From positions 1 through 49,185 of the forward strand of contig CALMMC010000077.1 of the NCBI GenBank assembly GCA_937868205.1: a DNA stretch of 49,185 nucleotides. The letters run 5' to 3'. The notes under the pieces were generated by a model. It was not told the origin of the DNA. It made no database searches and worked only from the letters and a program-made list of their open reading frames with translations. The position numbers and the translations under genes were made by a program. Positions 15,843 through 24,444 of this stretch are shown here, one piece after another. The stretch is from JAAZPG01 sp012797375. Lineage in GTDB: Bacteria; Acidobacteriota; Aminicenantia; Aminicenantales; UBA4085. Position 1 is the first letter of the stretch. The number at the start of each line of letters is the position of its first letter.

Positions 15843-16256
15843 ATGTCAAAGACAATTGAAGGCAAATTCAAAGAAATCGCCCATACGGCCGACGTGGCCC
15901 TCGACGTATGGGGAGAGGATCTTTGGGATCTTTTCCGCAACGCGGCCCAAGGATTGTACGCCTTGGCGGGGGCGGTCGAGGACAAGGAGAAAACGGATCA
16001 TTTCGATTTGAGGATTCCCCATGGAGAAGCGGAGCGGATGCTCGTGGATTTCCTGAACGAGCTCCTTTATCTCCTCGACAAGAAATGGGTCGTCCGGCTC
16101 GTCGAGGGGGAAAAAACGGAGAACGGCCTGCGGCTTTCCCTGGACGCCGCCCGGCTGGCGGGCCGGAGCCGGGAGATCAAGGCGGCCACGTTTCATGACC
16201 TGGTTTTGAGGGAAACGGAAGACGGTCTGCGGGCGACGATCGTTTTTGATGTCTGA
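15843..16256 (+). CDS. Archease (RtcB activator)
   Basis: This 137-residue protein has the archease fold signatures: KFKEIAHTADVALDVWG at the N-terminus, FRNAAQGLYALAG in the first helix, a LVDFLNELLYLLD helix and the closing REIKAATFHDLVL strand. Archease speeds guanylylation of the RtcB RNA ligase and widens its substrate range. RtcB follows 8 bases downstream, so the pair is an operon. I chose ATG 15843 because homologues begin just before the HTADV motif; upstream in-frame ATGs at 15822 and 15765 would add an unconserved tail. Metal ligands typical of archease (Asp/His near the N-terminal motif and the C-terminal Asp in FDV) are present. Confidence 0.93.
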   Translation: MSKTIEGKFKEIAHTADVALDVWGEDLWDLFRNAAQGLYALAGAVEDKEKTDHFDLRIPHGEAERMLVDFLNELLYLLDKKWVVRLVEGEKTENGLRLSLDAARLAGRSREIKAATFHDLVLRETEDGLRATIVFDV

Positions 16257-16264
16257 GGACAGGA

Positions 16265-17722
16265 ATGAAAACGGTCCGCTTGAGTGATTTCAAACCCCTC
16301 TCGGAGTACGAGTGGGAATTGCCCCGGTCTTTCCGGGCCGACATGCGGGCGCCGGTCAGGGTGTTCGCCTCCGCGCGGCTTCTGGAGGGGGCGCTCCGGG
16401 ACAAATCCCTCGAGCAGGCGGTCAATACCAGCACGCTTCCGGGGCTTTTAGGCTGGGTGTCGGTGATGCCCGACGTGCACCAGGGATACGGCTTCCCGAT
16501 CGGAGGCGTGGCCGCGACCGACGTGGAAACCGGCGTGGTCTCGCCCGGCGGAATCGGGTACGACATCAACTGCGGCGTCCGGTTGATGGCGTCCCTCCTC
16601 CCCGCCGAAGAGGCCGAGGACGATTTGAGCGCGCTCGTCAATCTCATCGACCGGCTGTGCCCGAGCGGCCTCGGGGAAAAGGGCCGGATCAGGCTGAGAG
16701 ACGCGGAGCTGGACGACGTCTGTCTTCACGGTTCGCGGTGGGCGCTTAAAAATGGATACGCGGACGCCGCGGACGTGGAGCACACCGAGGATCAGGGCTG
16801 TATGGAGGACGCCGACCCCGGCGCGGTCGGCTCCCGGGCACGGGAACGCGGCCTGTCGCAATTGGGCACTCTGGGATCCGGAAATCACTTCATCGAAATC
16901 CAGATCGTCGAGGAGATCTTCGACGAGGCGTCGGCGGAATCCATGGGACTGAGAAAAGGATGCCTGGCGGTCCAGGTTCATTCCGGATCGCGGGGTTTCG
17001 GACATCAGATCTGCACGGACTACGTCCGGTCGCTGCAGTCCGCGGTGAGTAAATACCGCATTCTCCTCCCCGACCGGGAATTGGCCTGCGCCCCGATTTC
17101 CTCCGAGGAGGGGCAGGCGTATTTGAAGGCCATGCGGTGCGCCGCGAATTACGCGTACGCCAACCGGCAGGTCCTGGCTCAGGGCGTCCGGGACGCTTTC
17201 GAGCAGGTCCCGGCCGGAAAAGGCGGCGGCCGGCGTTTGCGGACGGTCTACGACGTCGCCCATAACATCGGCAAGATCGAGACGCACGCGGTCCAGGGGA
17301 AGGAGCGCGAGGCCTGCGTCCATCGCAAGGGGGCGACCCGCAGCTTCGGACCCGGGACAAAGGGCCTGCCGGCCGATTATCGGAAGATCGGACAGCCCGT
17401 GTTGATCCCCGGCAGCATGGGAACCCGCTCCTGGGTGTTGCGGGGCGCCGCCGCGAGCCTGGTCAAGTCCTTCGGCTCCTGCGCCCACGGCGCCGGAAGG
17501 TTGTTGAGCCGGGCTCAGGCCAAGAAACAGGTCTGGGGGGAGGACTTGATCCGCGAATTGGCCGGACGGGGCATCCACGTCAAGGCGGGGTCCTTGTCCG
17601 GTCTGGCCGAGGAGGCGCCGGAAGCGTACAAGGATGTCGAGGCCGTCATCGAATGCGTCGCCGGCGCGGGTTTGGCTGAAAAAGTCGCGGTCTTGAGACC
17701 CTTGGCGGTCATCAAGGGCTGA
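16265..17722 (+). CDS. rtcB: RNA ligase RtcB
   Basis: This 485-residue GTP/Mn-dependent ligase joins RNA 3'-phosphate or 2',3'-cyclic phosphate ends to 5'-OH ends. All active-site residues known from Pyrococcus RtcB are present at near-constant offsets. Asp100 and Cys103 lie in GIGYDINCGV, His208 in GSGNHF, His239 in VQVHSGSRG and His333 in YDVAHNIG. The guanylylated histidine is His408 in SCAHGAGR. The HRKGATR loop (353-359) is intact. Length matches the long archaeal/bacterial form. GAGGACAGG precedes the ATG. With archease upstream, the pair should heal cleaved tRNA or rRNA; no toxin RNase or RtcR regulator lies nearby, so the damage source is unknown. Confidence 0.97.
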   Translation: MKTVRLSDFKPLSEYEWELPRSFRADMRAPVRVFASARLLEGALRDKSLEQAVNTSTLPGLLGWVSVMPDVHQGYGFPIGGVAATDVETGVVSPGGIGYDINCGVRLMASLLPAEEAEDDLSALVNLIDRLCPSGLGEKGRIRLRDAELDDVCLHGSRWALKNGYADAADVEHTEDQGCMEDADPGAVGSRARERGLSQLGTLGSGNHFIEIQIVEEIFDEASAESMGLRKGCLAVQVHSGSRGFGHQICTDYVRSLQSAVSKYRILLPDRELACAPISSEEGQAYLKAMRCAANYAYANRQVLAQGVRDAFEQVPAGKGGGRRLRTVYDVAHNIGKIETHAVQGKEREACVHRKGATRSFGPGTKGLPADYRKIGQPVLIPGSMGTRSWVLRGAAASLVKSFGSCAHGAGRLLSRAQAKKQVWGEDLIRELAGRGIHVKAGSLSGLAEEAPEAYKDVEAVIECVAGAGLAEKVAVLRPLAVIKG

Positions 17723-17769
17723 CGGTCGTCCCCCGCGCGGGCCCTTGGGGCGCCGCCGGTCGCGGCGCC

Positions 17770-18681
17770 CTAGGCCTTCCAGACGAACGGTTTCGCGTCC
17801 GTGATCAGGCGCCCCGCCCGGATCGCTTTTTTCAGATAAGGGGGAAGGGCGAAAGCGGCCCGATGAATTTGCGGGCTGTAGTGGCCGAGACGCTTCACGC
17901 CCCTGGCCGCCAGGCGGCGTCGGATCTCCTTCTCGTCCAGGGCGAAGGGATCGCTGTTTTTCGAGGCGATGATGAATCCCCAGGGAAGGCTGAACGAGAA
18001 CATGGACGTCCAGTAAGGCCGGACGACCGGAAAGACTTCCATCAGGGTTTTGACGCACGAGCTGAAAAAATGGTTGTAGTGGGGATCGGTGCTTCCGGCG
18101 TGCAGGACGAAGAGACCGTCGTCGCCCAGGGTCCCGGAAACAATCTCGAAAAACTCCCGGGTGAAAAGGCGGAGGGACGGCCCCCCGTCGAGCGGCTCGG
18201 TCAAATCCGAGAGGATGATGTCATAGGGCGTTTTCGACCGCTCGACGAACCGGCGCGCGTCCTGAAAGACGAGCTTGACCTTGGGATCGGTGAAAGCCCC
18301 CCGCGACCATTCCGGCAGGATTTTCCGGCAAAGCCCGACCAGCTCCTTGTCGATGTCGACCATGACCGCCCGCTTGACGGGGCTGTGCTTGAGGATTTCC
18401 CGGAGAACGGCGCCTTCGCCGCCGCCGAGAACGAGGACCCGGCGGGGCGAGGGATGGGTGATCATCGCCGGGTGGACGAGGGCTTCGTGATAGACGAATT
18501 CGTCCACTTGAGCCGATTGGATCTTGTTGTCGAGGAAAAGGACCTTGCCGAACAGACGGCTCTTGAAGCAGTGAACTTGCTGGTATTTGGTTCGGCCTTC
18601 GTAATGCACTCCCTCCAGCTTGAAGAACCGGTAGAAGTCCTCGGTGAAGGGTTCGATGAAATAAAAGCCTTGCTTGTTCAT
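17770..18681 (-). CDS. speE: Polyamine aminopropyltransferase (spermidine synthase family)
   Basis: This 303-residue protein transfers an aminopropyl group from decarboxylated S-adenosylmethionine to a polyamine. The N-terminal beta-hairpin domain ends in DEFVYHEALVHP (Tyr64-His65). The Rossmann domain has LVLGGGEGAVLREIL (85-96), Asp109 and Asp111 in MVDIDKE, Asp141 in FQDARRF and Asp159 in ILSDLTEP, the catalytic-loop aspartate. The SDLTEPLDGGPS loop is closer to thermospermine/agmatine-type enzymes than to the DSTDP-like loop of classical SpeE, so the acceptor is uncertain. ATG 18681 was chosen over an upstream start because the promoter at 18704-18732 overlaps the longer frame. No decarboxylase gene adjoins it. 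Confidence 0.88.
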   Translation of the reverse strand: MNKQGFYFIEPFTEDFYRFFKLEGVHYEGRTKYQQVHCFKSRLFGKVLFLDNKIQSAQVDEFVYHEALVHPAMITHPSPRRVLVLGGGEGAVLREILKHSPVKRAVMVDIDKELVGLCRKILPEWSRGAFTDPKVKLVFQDARRFVERSKTPYDIILSDLTEPLDGGPSLRLFTREFFEIVSGTLGDDGLFVLHAGSTDPHYNHFFSSCVKTLMEVFPVVRPYWTSMFSFSLPWGFIIASKNSDPFALDEKEIRRRLAARGVKRLGHYSPQIHRAAFALPPYLKKAIRAGRLITDAKPFVWKA

Positions 18682-18703
18682 GATCGGTGGATGGGAACAG
18701 TCT

Positions 18704-18732
18704 ATTATAGTCCCCGGCCGGCGAAGCGGCAA
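18704..18732 (-). promoter_or_regulatory. Sigma70-type promoter of speE
   Basis: On the minus strand TTGCCG (18727-18732), 17-bp spacer, TATAAT (18704-18709, perfect consensus). The predicted leader is about 16-18 bases before ATG 18681. Confidence 0.75.
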
Positions 18733-18895
18733 CCTTTATAATCGTTTGAATCATGATTGCGGCCGCCGGCCCTGGATGACGGAAAGCCGCCGGCCGCTTC
18801 ATCAAGACTCCGCCCTCCCGGCGGAACAGCGATCGCGCCGGGATCCGCGCCTTATCCCGAAGAGGCCGGCGGCTTGAAAAGCCGGTTTGATCGAT

Positions 18896-18912
18896 GACGG
18901 CCGGGGGCCGTC
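18896..18912. terminator. Perfect GC hairpin downstream of the 18929 lipoprotein gene
   Basis: GACGGCC, GGG loop, GGCCGTC: a 7-bp perfect stem 17 bases after the lipoprotein stop (minus). No U-run follows, so it may be a weak or factor-assisted terminator or only a stable mRNA end. Confidence 0.35.
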
Positions 18913-18928
18913 AGTCGACGACCGCGTC

Positions 18929-19975
18929 CTAATCGATTTCCTTGACCACGTCCTCGGCCGGAGGCTCCTCCGCCGGCTTCAGGCCTTCAAGCTTGCTCTT
19001 GACCTGTTTTTCCATGTCCTGGCCGAGCTTTTCGAGGAGGGCCTCGGGCATGTCGACGAAGAGCTTGACGTTGTCGGGGGAGGAGCTGATTTCAATCTTG
19101 TTGAGAAATTCGCCGATTTCGGGCTTTTCCGACGAGCCCATCGCTCCGAGGGCCTTGAAGCCCGTCAGCATGTCGGCGATTTCCTTGTTCTTGGCCGCGT
19201 CCGACGAGAGGGCCTTGATCTCGATCTGAAGGCCCTTGTTCTTGTCGTCGATATACATGGTCGCCGCCTGGAGGGACTTGAGGCTGGCGAGCATGGGCGT
19301 GGTTTCGGTCATCTTGTTGATCTGTTCGGGCGTGAACGTGGTGATGTTCCAGACAAGGGCTTTCGTGTTGCCCGTCTTGACGAGCTTCATGATCTCGGCG
19401 TTTTTCACGACCGATTCGGCTTTACCCTTCATCACGTCGATGACCGCCTTGACTCCGGCTTCGGTCCCGAGAGCGGCGTTGGAGGCGTCCAGGAACGCGC
19501 CGAACATGGGGGCTCCCTCTTTTTCCGGAACGGTGAAGATCTTCACGCCTTCATAGACCTCTTCCTTGATCTCAGGGTTTTCCTTCTTGATCTGTTCCAG
19601 GATTTTGTCCGGATCATACTTCAGGTTGATGACGCCGGCCCCTTGGGGGATGGATTTCCCCTCGGCGTCGACCGTTTGGGCGATGCCGATCGCGGCGAAA
19701 TAAACGTCTTTTTGAGGGTCCAGGCCGATTTTAGCGATGGCTTCCTTGTATTTTTCCGCCTCTTCGCCCGTTTTCAAGGCTTTGTCGACGAAGGGGATGT
19801 TCATCCCCCGGTGAACGTCGATCACGAAAACGGATTGGACGTTTTTGGGGATAAGCGTCAGCATATCCTCGGCCGTGGCCGAGCCGGCGACGGGGATTCC
19901 GGCCTTCTTCCCGCAAGCGGTGAAGGATGCGGCCAAGAGAACGAGAGTCAACAGACCGACAACGGTTTTTTTCAT
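18929..19975 (-). CDS. Predicted lipoprotein of unknown function
   Basis: This 348-residue protein has a lipoprotein signal (MKKTVVGLLTLVLLAASFTAC, lipid on Cys21). The mature part is lysine/glutamate-rich, unlike the arginine-rich cytosolic proteins nearby. It has an early segment on sensing a limit (DMLTLIPKNVQSVFVIDVHR) and alternating alpha/beta stretches that recall DUF3352-type exported proteins, though I cannot assign it. It ends in an acidic proline tail (PAEEPPAEDVVKEID). ATG 19975 has a strong AAAGGAGGAGG; an upstream extension would be basic and lack a signal at its start. It is monocistronic with a promoter at 20027-20055. The strong ribosome binding site and low arginine suggest high expression. 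Confidence 0.78.
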   Translation of the reverse strand: MKKTVVGLLTLVLLAASFTACGKKAGIPVAGSATAEDMLTLIPKNVQSVFVIDVHRGMNIPFVDKALKTGEEAEKYKEAIAKIGLDPQKDVYFAAIGIAQTVDAEGKSIPQGAGVINLKYDPDKILEQIKKENPEIKEEVYEGVKIFTVPEKEGAPMFGAFLDASNAALGTEAGVKAVIDVMKGKAESVVKNAEIMKLVKTGNTKALVWNITTFTPEQINKMTETTPMLASLKSLQAATMYIDDKNKGLQIEIKALSSDAAKNKEIADMLTGFKALGAMGSSEKPEIGEFLNKIEISSSPDNVKLFVDMPEALLEKLGQDMEKQVKSKLEGLKPAEEPPAEDVVKEID

Positions 19976-20306
19976 GGAACACCTCCTCCTTTCCATACGA
20001 AATCCGCCCCGGCGGAGTTCAACGTATGAATAACACATCGGGGGGGCCATGTAAACGGGGGCCGGAACGGACCCGGCCCTTGAATTCGGCCGGGGGCTGG
20101 GATATAAACGGCGTGAATTCAAAGCCGGAAGGGCCGCGGGAGCGGGATGTTAAACCGCGCCGGCCGCCCCGCCGAGGGCCTTGCGCCGCGGAGCCGACGG
20201 GTCCCATCGGCTTGCCCAAAGGGTGTAAATTCATCATGAATACGCCGTTGATGACCATATCAAGATATGAATCCCGCCCGGCCGCGGCCGTGGAGGAGGA
20301 ACCGAG
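19976..20306. other. Intergenic region between divergent lipoprotein and nitroreductase genes
   Basis: This 331-bp gap holds the minus-strand promoter at 20027-20055. I see no convincing plus-strand promoter for the nitroreductase gene, only an AT-rich patch at 20225-20272. Frames here lack ribosome binding sites. Confidence 0.45.
20027..20055 (-). promoter_or_regulatory. Sigma70-type promoter of the 18929-19975 lipoprotein gene
   Basis: On the minus strand TTTACA (20050-20055), 17-bp spacer, TATTCA (20027-20032). The predicted leader is about 45 bases and includes the strong AAAGGAGGAGG. Confidence 0.6.
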
Positions 20307-20867
20307 ATGACCGAAACGACGCCGCTCAGAGGGCTGATCGAGAGCCGCCGGAGCATCCGCCGGTTTCTGCCGGGTCCGGTCGAGCGGGAAAAAATCGCGG
20401 CCTGCCTCGAGGCGGCCCGGCTGGCCCCCTCGGCCGAAAACGACCAGGGCTGGCGATTCCTCGTTATCGACGATCCGGAGCTCAAGGCGCGCTTCGCCCG
20501 GAAAGCCTTTTCAGGGATCTACGCCCCGACGCGGTTTGCGGCCGAGGCTCCCGTTCTCGTTCTTCTCCTGTCCAAAATCGAGAACGTGGGTCTTCGGACG
20601 GGTCAGCACATCCAGGGGATCCCGTATTACGCCCTGGATGCGGGCATCGCCGGCGAGCACTTCGTCCTTCAAGCCGAGGAGCTGGGGCTGGGGACGTGCT
20701 GGATCGGCTGGTTCGATGTCCGGGCGGTTCGGCGCTTTTTCAAGATCCCGCGGCGTTATAAAATCGTTTCCCTGATCGCCGCGGGCTATGCCGCCCGCCG
20801 GCCGCCGCACGAACGGGTCCGCAAATCGATGGATGAAATCGCTTGGTGGAACCGGTTCGGCGGGTGA
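20307..20867 (+). CDS. Nitroreductase-family FMN protein
   Basis: This 186-residue protein has the nitroreductase fold. The FMN-phosphate motif is RRSIRRF near the N-terminus. LAPSAENDQGWRFLVI contacts the flavin in place of the usual A-P-S-A-x-N-x-Q-P-W. The dimer helix GEHFVLQAEELGLGTCWIGWFD and the closing KIVSLIAAGYAARRP are typical. Members reduce nitro compounds, quinones or flavins with NAD(P)H; some act on halo-tyrosine or in cobalamin chemistry, so substrate is open. GGAGGAGG lies 9 bases before ATG 20307. The gene is convergent with the one at 20887 (19 bases between stops). Confidence 0.9.
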   Translation: MTETTPLRGLIESRRSIRRFLPGPVEREKIAACLEAARLAPSAENDQGWRFLVIDDPELKARFARKAFSGIYAPTRFAAEAPVLVLLLSKIENVGLRTGQHIQGIPYYALDAGIAGEHFVLQAEELGLGTCWIGWFDVRAVRRFFKIPRRYKIVSLIAAGYAARRPPHERVRKSMDEIAWWNRFGG

Positions 20868-20886
20868 CGGCCGGCCCGGATTCTCG

Positions 20887-21912
20887 TTATTTCTGCTTGT
20901 AGCCGGCCGGGACTTGAAGCGAGGCCGGATCGACGTCGACGGCTTTCAATAACGTGACTTCCGTGTAAAAGGAAAGGGAGGGGGCTTTGTCTTCCTCCGG
21001 GGCGGATTTCTTCTTCAGCAGTCCGCCGAGCGCCTTTCCGACGAGGCCGCCGCCCGTCGAGGGCTCGTCCTGCTGTTTTTTGATCTTGGGGGTCGCGAAA
21101 TACTTGCCGTCGATGACGATGGGATAGCCTTGGATCTTGCCCATTTCCCGGGCCAGCTTGGCGGGATCCACTTCCATCCGGGCCGCCTGGCCGTTGACGG
21201 GATCAAAGGCCGCCAGCAGGCTGATCCATTGGGTTCCGAGGATATCCTTCTGGAAGTCCCTCATGTCGATCCCGATGGCTTTCATGTACGCCTCGGCGAA
21301 GGCCGTTTCCTCGGCCTGGACCGCTTGAAGGGCGCCCGTCAGCGGAGTCGTCCAGGCCGCGGTTTCCAGCCGGTCGGTGCCTTTTTCTCCGGTCTCGGTG
21401 TTTTCCCAGTCCACCGTCCAAAGCGCCGTGTAATTCCGGCAGTCGAAACCGTTGATCGTGCGGGTTTCCCCGGTATCGGTGACCCGGAAATCGGTCTTGA
21501 TGATCCGGATGGGCGATTTCGCCTGTTCCTCGGCCGTCTCGTCCGGCTTGCCGGCGCTCTCCATCTCCTTGCGGATTTCGGCCCATTTCTCTATGGGCGT
21601 AACGGTATACGTCTTCCTCTTGTGATCGATTTGGGCGGTCGTCATCGCCGCCAGGTCGATGAATTCTCCGGTGTGGCCCGAAGGCATCATGGCCTTCCCG
21701 GCCAAGCCTCCCAGCAAGCCCTTGCCCTCGAATGAGGCGTCGCTGTCGGTCAGCTTCCGGCTTCCGGCCAGGGTTTCAGTCATGGTCGTGGACAGGCTGC
21801 CGAAGCCCTTGAAGGCGATAGCGGCTTTTTGCGACCGGGTCACGCCGGCGAAGGCGGATCCAGCCAGCAGGGCGACGAGGCCGGCGAGGGCGATGGTTTT
21901 TTTCGTCTTCAT
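20887..21912 (-). CDS. Exported protein of unknown function (DUF4412-like)
   Basis: This 341-residue protein has a clear Sec signal (MKTKKTIALAGLVALLAGSAFA, cut at AFA). The mature part contains YTVTPIEKWAEI, then ETRTINGFDCRNYTALW and WTTPLTG. That is the pattern of periplasmic proteins that follow a conserved YTV...G(F/Y)xCxxY core, as in DUF4412, but the match is loose. The single cysteine in NGFDCRNY is a typical family feature. A low-complexity GGGLVGKALGGLLKKKSAPEE stretch lies near residue 300. ATG 21912 follows CAGGAGG by about 7 bases. A much longer reading frame continues upstream, but that part is antisense to the metallophosphoesterase gene and has no signal peptide at its start. 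Confidence 0.72.
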   Translation of the reverse strand: MKTKKTIALAGLVALLAGSAFAGVTRSQKAAIAFKGFGSLSTTMTETLAGSRKLTDSDASFEGKGLLGGLAGKAMMPSGHTGEFIDLAAMTTAQIDHKRKTYTVTPIEKWAEIRKEMESAGKPDETAEEQAKSPIRIIKTDFRVTDTGETRTINGFDCRNYTALWTVDWENTETGEKGTDRLETAAWTTPLTGALQAVQAEETAFAEAYMKAIGIDMRDFQKDILGTQWISLLAAFDPVNGQAARMEVDPAKLAREMGKIQGYPIVIDGKYFATPKIKKQQDEPSTGGGLVGKALGGLLKKKSAPEEDKAPSLSFYTEVTLLKAVDVDPASLQVPAGYKQK

Positions 21913-22088
21913 GGGAGACCTCCTGGGAAATCTTATAAAAAAACATTTTAAACGCGGAGGCCTGAATCCGCAAGCCCCCGAGGACGCTGTCCCGGTCCAG
22001 GCGGAGGGGGGAGACGGCCCGCCCGGGCTTCGGGGAGATCCCGGAACGAGGGAAACGGGTTCCCCATCCTTCGGGCCGGCTTTGGCGC

Positions 22089-22117
22089 TTGGCAGGCCCC
22101 GGCCGTTCAGGTATAGT
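22089..22117 (+). promoter_or_regulatory. Sigma70-type promoter of the metallophosphoesterase gene
   Basis: TTGGCA (22089-22094), 17-bp spacer, TATAGT (22112-22117). The predicted leader is about 17 bases before ATG 22141. Confidence 0.68.
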
Positions 22118-22140
22118 AATCCCTTTCCACGGCCGAGACG

Positions 22141-23304
22141 ATGCGCGATTTTGGATTTATCCTCTTCCTCGTCCTCGTCCTGTCCGTGTACGGTTTTTCC
22201 CACGTCTATTTGTTCAAGCGCCTTCTCCGGGCTTTGCCGCCGGCCGGGCCTCTCCGCTTCGGTCTTTTCCTGTTCGCCCTGGCGTGGGCCCTGCTCTTCA
22301 TCGGCGGCCGGTTCCTTTTCGGACGACATCCCGGGCCGGCGGCCGGAGCGGTCATCGGCTTCGGCTATCTCTACCTGGCCCTTTGGAACGTCACCCTGTG
22401 GCTCACCTTGGCTTATGACCTCCTCCGCCTGGCCGACAAGCGCCTTTTCTTCTTCCCCCCGGGGGTGCGGGCGGACGCCGCGGCCGGCGGAGGAATCGCC
22501 TTCCGGTACATTCTCGGGGCGGCGGCCGTCCTCTGCCTTCTGGGGGCTTGGAACGCCGCCCGCCCGCGCCTCCGGATGGAGACGGTCGAGATCGCCAAGC
22601 CGGCCGTCGGGATCCGGGAGCTGAGGATCGCCGTCGCCTCCGATTTCCACCTCAGCCCGGTTCTGCGGACGCGGTTCCTCGACCGAACCCTCAATAAAAT
22701 CAAGGCCCTCCGGCCCGACCTGGTCTTGCTCCCCGGCGATATCGTCGGAGAGGACACTCCGGCCTCCGACCGGGAGAAGATCGCGGCCGCTTTCGCCGGG
22801 CTCGCTCCGCCATACGGCGTTTTCGCTTGCGCCGGGAACCACGAATATTTCGGGGACCTGGAGAAAAACGTCGAAACGCTCCGCCGGGGGAACGTCCGCG
22901 TCCTTCTCGACGAGGCGGAACTTGCGGCCGGGGCGTTTTATCTCGTCGGCCGCAAGGATTCCGCCGGAGCGCGGGCGGGCGACGCCCCCCGGGAGTGGGC
23001 GGAGCTGACCGCGGGCCTCGATCCCGGAAAGCCTCTGCTTGCTCTCAGCCACCAGCCGGTGAGATTAGCCGAACCCGCCCGAGCCGGCGTCGACCTCCTC
23101 GTCTGCGGCCACACCCACAACGGCCAGATGTTCCCGATCACCCAGATCAATTGGCTCGTCTACGAGCACAATCACGGCCTTCATCGGAAGGACCGGATGT
23201 TCGTCGACGTCACGAGCGGCGTTGGAACTTGGGGACCGCCCGTCCGGCTCGGCACCGTCCCGGAAATCGTCCTGATCACCGTCCGCTTCGCCGCCGGCTC
23301 CTGA
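22141..23304 (+). CDS. Membrane-anchored metallophosphoesterase (YkuE-like)
   Basis: This 387-residue protein has four N-terminal membrane helices in the first 140 residues (FGFILFLVLVLSVYGF, LFLFALAWALLFIGG and others). A calcineurin-like phosphoesterase domain follows with all five metal blocks: VASDFHLSP (D-x-H), LLPGDIVGED (G-D), CAGNHEYF (G-N-H-E), ALSHQP (H) and CGHTHNGQ (G-H-x-H). Such proteins (COG1408, YkuE/YaeI type) sit on the outer face of the inner membrane and may hydrolyse phospholipid or UDP-sugar-lipid phosphodiesters; substrate here is unknown. No good Shine-Dalgarno precedes the ATG, consistent with the short leader predicted from the promoter. It is probably monocistronic. 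Confidence 0.92.
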   Translation: MRDFGFILFLVLVLSVYGFSHVYLFKRLLRALPPAGPLRFGLFLFALAWALLFIGGRFLFGRHPGPAAGAVIGFGYLYLALWNVTLWLTLAYDLLRLADKRLFFFPPGVRADAAAGGGIAFRYILGAAAVLCLLGAWNAARPRLRMETVEIAKPAVGIRELRIAVASDFHLSPVLRTRFLDRTLNKIKALRPDLVLLPGDIVGEDTPASDREKIAAAFAGLAPPYGVFACAGNHEYFGDLEKNVETLRRGNVRVLLDEAELAAGAFYLVGRKDSAGARAGDAPREWAELTAGLDPGKPLLALSHQPVRLAEPARAGVDLLVCGHTHNGQMFPITQINWLVYEHNHGLHRKDRMFVDVTSGVGTWGPPVRLGTVPEIVLITVRFAAGS

Positions 23305-23334
23305 GCCGCCGTCTTCCCCTCCGATCGTTCTTTC

Positions 23335-23363
23335 TTGTCCCTCCCGGGATCTTGTGATAAATA
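23335..23363 (+). promoter_or_regulatory. Putative promoter of the GNAT/glycosidase pair
   Basis: TTGTCC (23335-23340), 17-bp spacer, TAAATA (23358-23363). The predicted leader is about 13 bases and contains AAAGGAA before ATG 23383. Confidence 0.5.
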
Positions 23364-23382
23364 ATTCGGAAAAGGAAATCTC

Positions 23383-24444
23383 ATGACCGAAGGATATTCC
23401 ATCGAGGCGTTCCGGGGCGACTATGAGGCTCTCGAGCGCATAGCCCATGCGTCCTGGCGGGACGAGTACGGGGAAGCGTCTTTTCCGAACTTTTACCGGC
23501 CGGCGTTCCTCCGCTATCTGATCGAACGGATTCCCGGGGAAAAAAGGGATCACGTCGTCGCCGCGTACCGGGGCGACGAGATCATCGCCTTTTTTCTGAA
23601 CCTGCCGCAGAGCTTCTCTCTTGAAGGAAAGATCCGCCGGGGCGTCTACAGCTGCCTTTTGGTCACTCGAAGGGAAGATTACCGCCGCGGCGTGGCCCTG
23701 GCCGTCATCCGCCGGGCCCTCGAAATCAGCCGGAGCTACGACTATGATTTCTCTCTCTTCACCCTCGAGACGGGGCATCGTTCGACCCGGATGATGGCCA
23801 AGGTCGCCGTCGAAGGCCGGATGGAGCGGATTAGGAAAACCGGGGTCGTCGCCCGGATTCTTGACTTTCCCCGGGCCGTCTATTCCGAAGGCTTGAAAGG
23901 GTATGAAACCGCGGCCTTGCGGCTGATCGGCGCCCACCGGCCGCCGCGGCGGAAGGGGCTGCTGCCGATTCGAAAATATCGGCCGTCCGACCTGGACGGA
24001 TGCCTGGCCCTCCTCGCCAAATACCAGCGGACCCTGCGCCTGGCCCTGGTCTGGGACCGGGAGGAGCTCGGCTGGGAGCTGGATTGCCCGGATGTGTCCC
24101 AGACCTTGGTTTATGAAAAAGACGGCCGCCTCGCCGGCCTCGTCAACTTCATCCTCCACGATCATCTCGGCCGGTCCGTTGAGCGCTGGGCTTGGGTGAA
24201 CCACCTGGCTTTTCCCGGGCTTCCGCCGGAGGAGCGGGCGGCCTTCATCCGATCCTATCTCGTGGCCGTCCAAGACGCGGGTTTCGCCGGGACGGTCGAA
24301 TGGAAGCGCCGCAATTACCCGGTCCGGACGCTTTACCGGAACAGGTTCTTTCCCTACCCGCGCGGCGTCAACCAGATGAGCTGGACGTTCAATCCGGACC
24401 TCTCCCTCGCGGAGATCCCCGACGTCTACGAAATCCAAATCTGA
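23383..24444 (+). CDS. GNAT-like N-acetyltransferase (two GNAT-type halves)
   Basis: This 353-residue cytosolic protein has two GNAT-like halves. The first has a beta-bulge/acetyl-CoA-loop region at about 85-110 (YSCLLVTRREDYRRGVALAV, a R-x-x-G-V-A helix start). The second (about 180-320) opens with IRKYRPSDLDGCLALL and contains RLAGLVNFILHDH. The architecture resembles tandem GNAT proteins of the FemAB/GCN5 clan that acylate small amines, but no substrate motif is visible. The start follows AAAGGAA. The next gene, a secreted glycosidase, begins 14 bases after its stop, so the two are probably co-transcribed; a functional link between acetylation and glycan cleavage is only speculation. Confidence 0.7.
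   Translation: MTEGYSIEAFRGDYEALERIAHASWRDEYGEASFPNFYRPAFLRYLIERIPGEKRDHVVAAYRGDEIIAFFLNLPQSFSLEGKIRRGVYSCLLVTRREDYRRGVALAVIRRALEISRSYDYDFSLFTLETGHRSTRMMAKVAVEGRMERIRKTGVVARILDFPRAVYSEGLKGYETAALRLIGAHRPPRRKGLLPIRKYRPSDLDGCLALLAKYQRTLRLALVWDREELGWELDCPDVSQTLVYEKDGRLAGLVNFILHDHLGRSVERWAWVNHLAFPGLPPEERAAFIRSYLVAVQDAGFAGTVEWKRRNYPVRTLYRNRFFPYPRGVNQMSWTFNPDLSLAEIPDVYEIQI

Noticed and set aside
18737..18742. Plus-strand TATAAT near the speE promoter
   Set aside because: No -35 lies at 16-18 bp and no gene or RNA structure follows on plus; the only nearby ATG ends after eight codons.
20887..23052. 721-codon minus frame reaching upstream of the exported protein
   Set aside because: The part above 21912 is antisense to the metallophosphoesterase gene. 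The signal peptide and ribosome binding site mark 21912 as the start.
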